From Euperipatoides rowelli (lineage: Eukaryota; Onychophora; Udeonychophora; Euonychophora; Peripatopsidae): a DNA stretch of 10,491 nt. Shown here one piece after another: positions 7,099 to 10,491 of the stretch. The stretch lies in the NCBI GenBank assembly GCA_003024985.2, contig PXIH01S0025260.1. One strand, 5' to 3'. Under the pieces are notes generated by a model that saw only the letters and a program-made list of their open reading frames with translations, ran no database searches and was not told where the DNA came from. A program made the position numbers and the translations under genes. How positions within the stretch are numbered: the first letter of the stretch is position 1; each line of letters starts with the position of its first letter.

Positions 7099-7920
7099 CA
7101 GTGTTTCTCAACCACCGGTTCATAGACCGGTGATGATCATGGAAAATTTCACCCGTCCACAGAAAAAATCCATAACAAATAAAAATAGCCTACATCTTTA
7201 TAGGGCCTATTGCATTATTATTATTACGGTATTATCATTGCTAGTTATTATTAAAGGATGTGAGTAACGATGTAATAATATTAAAGTAGATCAGTAAAAC
7301 AAAAAATTTAAAACTAAATAATTTAAAGACTTTATTTCATAAAGTCATAAACAATGACTGACAAAGTTTTAATATCACTTACAGTATATAGGTTGTAAAA
7401 ACTGTAGTTATAATTTTTTTTAACGGCGCTAAGAACATATCAGTAGCCTTTTCACGTTTAGAGACAATCACCACTGCTGCGCTGCGACACTATTAAAAAA
7501 TACGAGGTGTTACAAATTGAAACATGTTAAGCAGCTTTTCACGTCTGCGCATGTTTCAGTCAAGATGGATAGCAGCCATTTTTTTTTTGTTGTTTACATT
7601 CCTAACCTTACCACAACCATGAACCCTAACTCCAACTACGTATTAAACCCACTTTTCCCCAACCCTATGATGATGAAGGGGTNAAATAATCCATTTTTGA
7701 TCGATTTTGATAATTTTGATCTAACTTCCGGAAAATCTACCGTAATGACAAAAATATATGTGCAGATGTTAAAAACGTGGTAAAAAGTGAATAACACTTT
7801 TCAATCATTAACCGCTTCTTTAAAAAATAAACATAATTCGTTCTCATACAATTACTGGTCCACGTAAAATTATCCGTCGGTCCAGCTGGTTCACAATGAT
7901 AAAAAAGTTGAAAAACACTG
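7099..7920. mobile_element. 822-bp hAT-type non-autonomous element (CAGTGTTTCTCAAC ends)
   Basis: The left end CAGTGTTTCTCAACCACCGG and the reverse complement of the right end, CAGTGTTTTTCAACTTTTTT, share CAGTGTTTYTCAAC. The similarity continues inwards: GGTTCATAGACCGGTGATGA, AAAATTT and CCGTCCA on the left answer GTGAACCAGCTGGACCGACG, ATAATTTTACGTGGACC in the reversed right side, so the inverted ends are about 50 bp. CAGTGTTTCTCAACC is a typical hAT terminus. Flanking octamers (7091-7098 and 7921-7928) do not match, so either the copy is old or a nested/partial event has obscured the duplication. The interior has an ambiguous base at 7683. The open frame at 7517-7783 spans repeat sequence and has no transposase motif. 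Confidence 0.66.
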
Positions 7921-8258
7921 GGAATGTTACCTTCATAACGGTTTTTTCCCCACACAAAAAACATTCCATTTATTAGAGTCCCATAAAGTGTGTGTGATTG
8001 ATTAATTATTGAGTGATGTTGGCGTTGTGTTCATGGAAATCAGCATGTAAATCAAAAACTTGTAAATCAAACAAATTTTGCATAGAAAATAATGGAAACC
8101 TAAAATGTCGAGTTAACCACAAAAAAATGATCAACATTGAAAACCAAAATGTTAAAATTACCAGCGAGTTTTAAAATCAAATCGAAAAAATCGACGTTTT
8201 TGTAATAATTTGATAATACAGGAAATTAAAGAAAAGTCCATCGAAATGGGGGGGGGGG
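7921..8258. other. AT-rich intronic sequence with a GTAAATCAAA direct repeat
   Basis: TGTAAATCAAA occurs at 8046-8056 and again at 8061-8071, followed by TTTTGCATAGAAAATAATGGAAAC, which has the look of a dispersed-repeat end. An 11-G run stands at 8248-8258. No gene is seen. Confidence 0.4.
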
Positions 8259-8411
8259 ATGATAGACAAACTAAATTCTAGTCCAAGAAATAAATTTAGC
8301 AATAAAACTACTGATGACATCTACTTCTCAGATTTCACTGAAATACTTAATGATTGTAAATCAGTAAATGAAACTTCCTGTACAAAGTCTCAAATCATCA
8401 CAGAACTTTAA
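8259..8411 (+). other. Small open frame of unknown origin, possibly part of the adjacent retroelement
   Basis: A 50-codon frame runs from the ATG at 8259, directly after the G11 run, to the TAA at 8409-8411. It includes an acidic stretch TTDDIYFSDFTEILNDC. It is in a different frame from the Gag-protease-like reading that starts near 8519. I do not recognise it. It could be an N-terminal fragment of the decayed retroelement, or chance. Confidence 0.22.
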
Positions 8412-8518
8412 ATCCAACATCTTTCAATCCACCATTTTTAACAATTGGAAAAATCCCTAGCTTACCTACTGTATATTTAAATTAATGGTAATAACGGTAA
8501 TTACATCACATCTTTCTT

Positions 8519-9598
8519 CTACAAGCTGAGGACTGCTTCACCATACAGATGTAATCTCAGAGATTCACAAAGTCCAGGCTTTCAATGATTTCAGAAAAAG
8601 TCAAAATTGGCTACCAGGATAAAACGCCGAGTCACTTTGTGAAATGAGCTAAATGAAAAGTTTTTAAAACAGTGAGAAGCCCTTTTGCAATCCAACATAA
8701 GTTAAACAACTGGTGACAAACTATAGTCAAACATAATGGTGACATCAGAGGTTTTGTCTTAGAAAGCTTACATTTATTAGAAGCCATTTACCCTATCAAC
8801 CATGTTCACATATAACCGACGAAGTAATTATAAAGTGAGGATACCTTACTTTTCAATTACCAAAACTTTATAAATAAAGAGCAATTCTTATATGCTCTAC
8901 AACAAACTCTAAAAGTAGTGGGCATCTCCAACTCAAACTTCCAAGATACAAAACCGAAAGAATTTAATTTTGTTTGGCCCTTTAATGAAAGATCAACACT
9001 GACAATAAGTCAATAACTATAAAAATGGAGCCAGAAGTACTTACCGGTAGTACGAGACCTCCAAAATCAGGATTACGATAGGTGTAATCCTGATTTTAGA
9101 AACAATGATAGAGACAGCAGATATAATAGAGAGATACGATTCCACACAAAAAAAAAAAACAGGACTAGTAACACCCCATACAATCAGATAAACCAAATTA
9201 ACACCATATTTTCTGACCATAGACAGTAGACACCCTCCTTCAACATCGTCTGCAACTAGGCATAATCCATCAGCCTCACACAACGAGCAAGCAATGAACG
9301 CTGGTAGTTCATCTGACTCCGGGCAAAACTCTTTTTACTATTAACTCCAACACTAAGTGTGGGGGCAGGAGTTCATACTAACAAACCACCGTAATGAAAC
9401 CATAGAAAATCTATGATATACTCTTGTCACTATAATAGAAAAACCCAACATGGAAAATTAAATTATTTACGAACAAATAACAACAAGGAGAAATAATACA
9501 AATCATAAAAATTAATAACAGCAGCTGGGGCTGAGGAAAGCATTTTCATGAACCTCTTAATAAATAAAATAGAAACAGTACAAAAGGAGTTGACTCTT
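8519..9598 (+). pseudogene. Decayed Gag-like region of an LTR-retrotransposon-type element
   Basis: One plus-strand frame (codons starting at positions such as 8732, 8879 and 9056) keeps protein-like stretches across about 1.1 kb despite many stops. These include GFVLESLHLLEAIYPINH, FINKEQFLYALQQTLK and, at about 9056-9150, a polar Asn/Arg/Asp-rich stretch (DLQNQDYDRCNPDFRNN, then DRDSRYNREIRF) like the basic C-terminal tail of Gag in gypsy-type elements. At 9425-9452 a Cys-x7-His spacing could be a broken zinc knuckle whose second Cys is Asn. The same frame continues into the protease-like block. I do not recognise the capsid part by homology; the assignment rests on composition, order and frame continuity with the protease signature. 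Confidence 0.45.
9063..9097. repeat. Perfect 14-bp inverted repeat with 7-base loop
   Basis: AAAATCAGGATTAC (9063-9076) is the exact reverse complement of GTAATCCTGATTTT (9084-9097), separated by GATAGGT. The G at 9077 and T at 9083 could add a wobble pair in RNA. The palindrome sits inside the decayed Gag-like frame, in the polar tail. Confidence 0.9.
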
Positions 9599-9874
9599 GA
9601 AACTAACCTTAGAACTGCAGTGATTAATGCATCTAAAGAATATATCAAATTCCAAGTAAGGGTGGACATCGGAGCAGTTATAACCTGCATAAATGAATTC
9701 AACCCAAACATCCAACACAGACATAGCCTATACATAATAACCCAACAAATAGAATAAGATTTGCTTTGGATAGCAAATAATTCAGATTGATAGGCAAATC
9801 TGTTTCCCCAGGAAGTAACTATTTTTCCCAAATTGCCCAGAACCTTATTATTGGGCCAGGATTTTGCCACGTAA
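9599..9874 (+). pseudogene. Decayed retropepsin (retroelement aspartic protease)
   Basis: The active-site-like motif VDIGAVITC lies at 9662-9688, with the presumed catalytic Asp codon at 9665-9667 and Ile in place of the usual Thr/Ser. The second signature LLLGQDF lies at 9845-9865 in the same frame, 61 codons after the Asp for the second Leu, matching the usual spacing between D-T/S-G-A and the hydrophobic-Leu-Gly motif in retropepsins. VTIFPKLPRTLLLGQDF also has the feel of a gypsy-type protease C-terminus. In-frame stops at 9755-9757, 9788-9793 and 9872-9874 show it is inactive. Reverse transcriptase, expected next, is not found downstream. The organism-level class (retrotransposon versus endogenous errantivirus) cannot be decided here. 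Confidence 0.6.
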
Positions 9875-10491
9875 CATGCCATAGATATCATTCTAACCAA
9901 AACGGACTCGAATAGCAAACGCCTGAAGTGACAGGTGATATAGAATTCATACCAGGAAAAGTTTTAAAATATAGAAATTAGTGCGGCATTTGATTCATTG
10001 ATTAGACTGTAGAAACAAGAATGGTCTCAATGGTTGCATTGGCGTTCCTGGTGACCAAATGATTGAAAATCAGTTCATTGAAAAATATATCTAAAGATTC
10101 AGAGATATTTTTTTTTATTCTCCCGCACTCGTGTTTGTAGAAGATACTTTTTGATGTTCACATTTTTATTTTCTTGAAATTTTATTGAAATGAGAAAATG
10201 AATTAAAAAAGTCGTAAATGAAAATATCTTCATAATAAAGTTAACAAGCTGTCTACAGTAAGTATATAATTAAAACCGTCACTTACTAATGGATGTTTTT
10301 CTATTTCACAATCATTCTTATATTAAAATATACTGTATATTTTTTGTTTTTTAAAAAAAAAGTTATTTTGGCCTAGGTCCAGTCCAGTATTAATTTCAAA
10401 ACTGTATGTTAGTTTGAAAGTAATTTGTATTGCTGTTAACAGTTCAACATTATTATATAAGTTTTAAATAAAGGTAGTTATTTTTATTTTT
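9875..10491. other. AT-rich sequence, no gene recognised
   Basis: No reverse-transcriptase motif and no FERM exon is visible, so the retroelement remnant appears to break off shortly after the protease block. No LTR boundary is evident. The stretch 9990-10075 is less AT-rich but shows no motif I recognise. Confidence 0.4.

Noticed and set aside
7517-7783. 88-residue plus-strand open frame
   Set aside because: It lies within the hAT-type non-autonomous element, crosses an ambiguous base and has no transposase or other motif.
8850-8960. Resemblance of the INKEQFLYALQQTLKVVGIS stretch to the C-terminal part of tyrosine recombinases of DIRS/Crypton type
   Set aside because: The essential H-x-x-R block that should follow is absent, and the same frame leads into a Gag-like tail and retropepsin signature, which explains the region better.
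9041-9283. 80-residue minus-strand open frame
   Set aside because: It is antisense to the Gag-like tail and its palindrome; no motif, and the plus-strand frame is better supported.
9463-9918. 151-residue minus-strand open frame, the longest in the window
   Set aside because: It is antisense to the protease-like block; the plus strand carries the correctly spaced VDIGA and LLLGQDF motifs, while the minus text has no recognisable domain.
1-10491. tRNA, rRNA, riboswitch, bacterial promoter or new multi-gene system
   Set aside because: I saw no cloverleaf-like sequence, conserved rRNA words, or clustered intact genes on either strand; the content is one host exon plus decayed or non-autonomous transposons.

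Overview
The window looks like AT-rich intronic DNA from an animal nuclear genome. No bacterial-style gene layout is present: there are no runs of adjacent ORFs with ribosome sites. The one host coding element I can support is a single 170-bp exon (6433-6602, + strand) with a good acceptor and donor. It encodes part of the FERM domain of the Pez/PTPN14/PTPN21 class of non-receptor tyrosine phosphatases. The protein match is animal-specific. AT richness, abundant short hAT-like elements and frequent GTAGGC/GGCCTA words suggest an invertebrate, perhaps an insect, but the sequence does not settle this.

Layout. Positions 1-6432 belong to the upstream intron and 6603-10491 to the downstream intron, because I find no second exon. 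The upstream intron holds a repeat flanked by a 10-bp direct repeat (790-1013), a 139-bp hAT-like mini-element (1658-1796), a GC-richer repeat fragment (2070-2152), a poly-A-rich 42-bp tandem array inside short inverted ends (3195-3372), and a 372-bp hAT-type MITE with near-matching 8-bp target duplications (3387-3758). It then holds a decayed pogo/Jerky-type DDE transposase on the minus strand (4549-5690), split by a 570-bp hAT-type MITE with a perfect 8-bp target duplication (4935-5504). Next to that is a possible C-terminal remnant of a non-LTR retrotransposon (5761-6039, minus). The downstream intron holds an 822-bp hAT-type element (7099-7920) and a decayed Gag-protease region of an LTR-retrotransposon-like element on the plus strand (about 8519-9874), which contains a perfect 14-bp-stem palindrome (9063-9097).

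How it fits together: this is a host gene whose large introns have collected several generations of transposons. The nesting at 4549-5690 gives a clear order of events, with the transposase first, its decay before or after, and the MITE insertion later. I see no intact transposase, no RNA gene, no CRISPR array, and nothing that reads as a new multi-gene system. The most useful points are the Pez exon, the nested insertion, the retropepsin signature and the palindrome.
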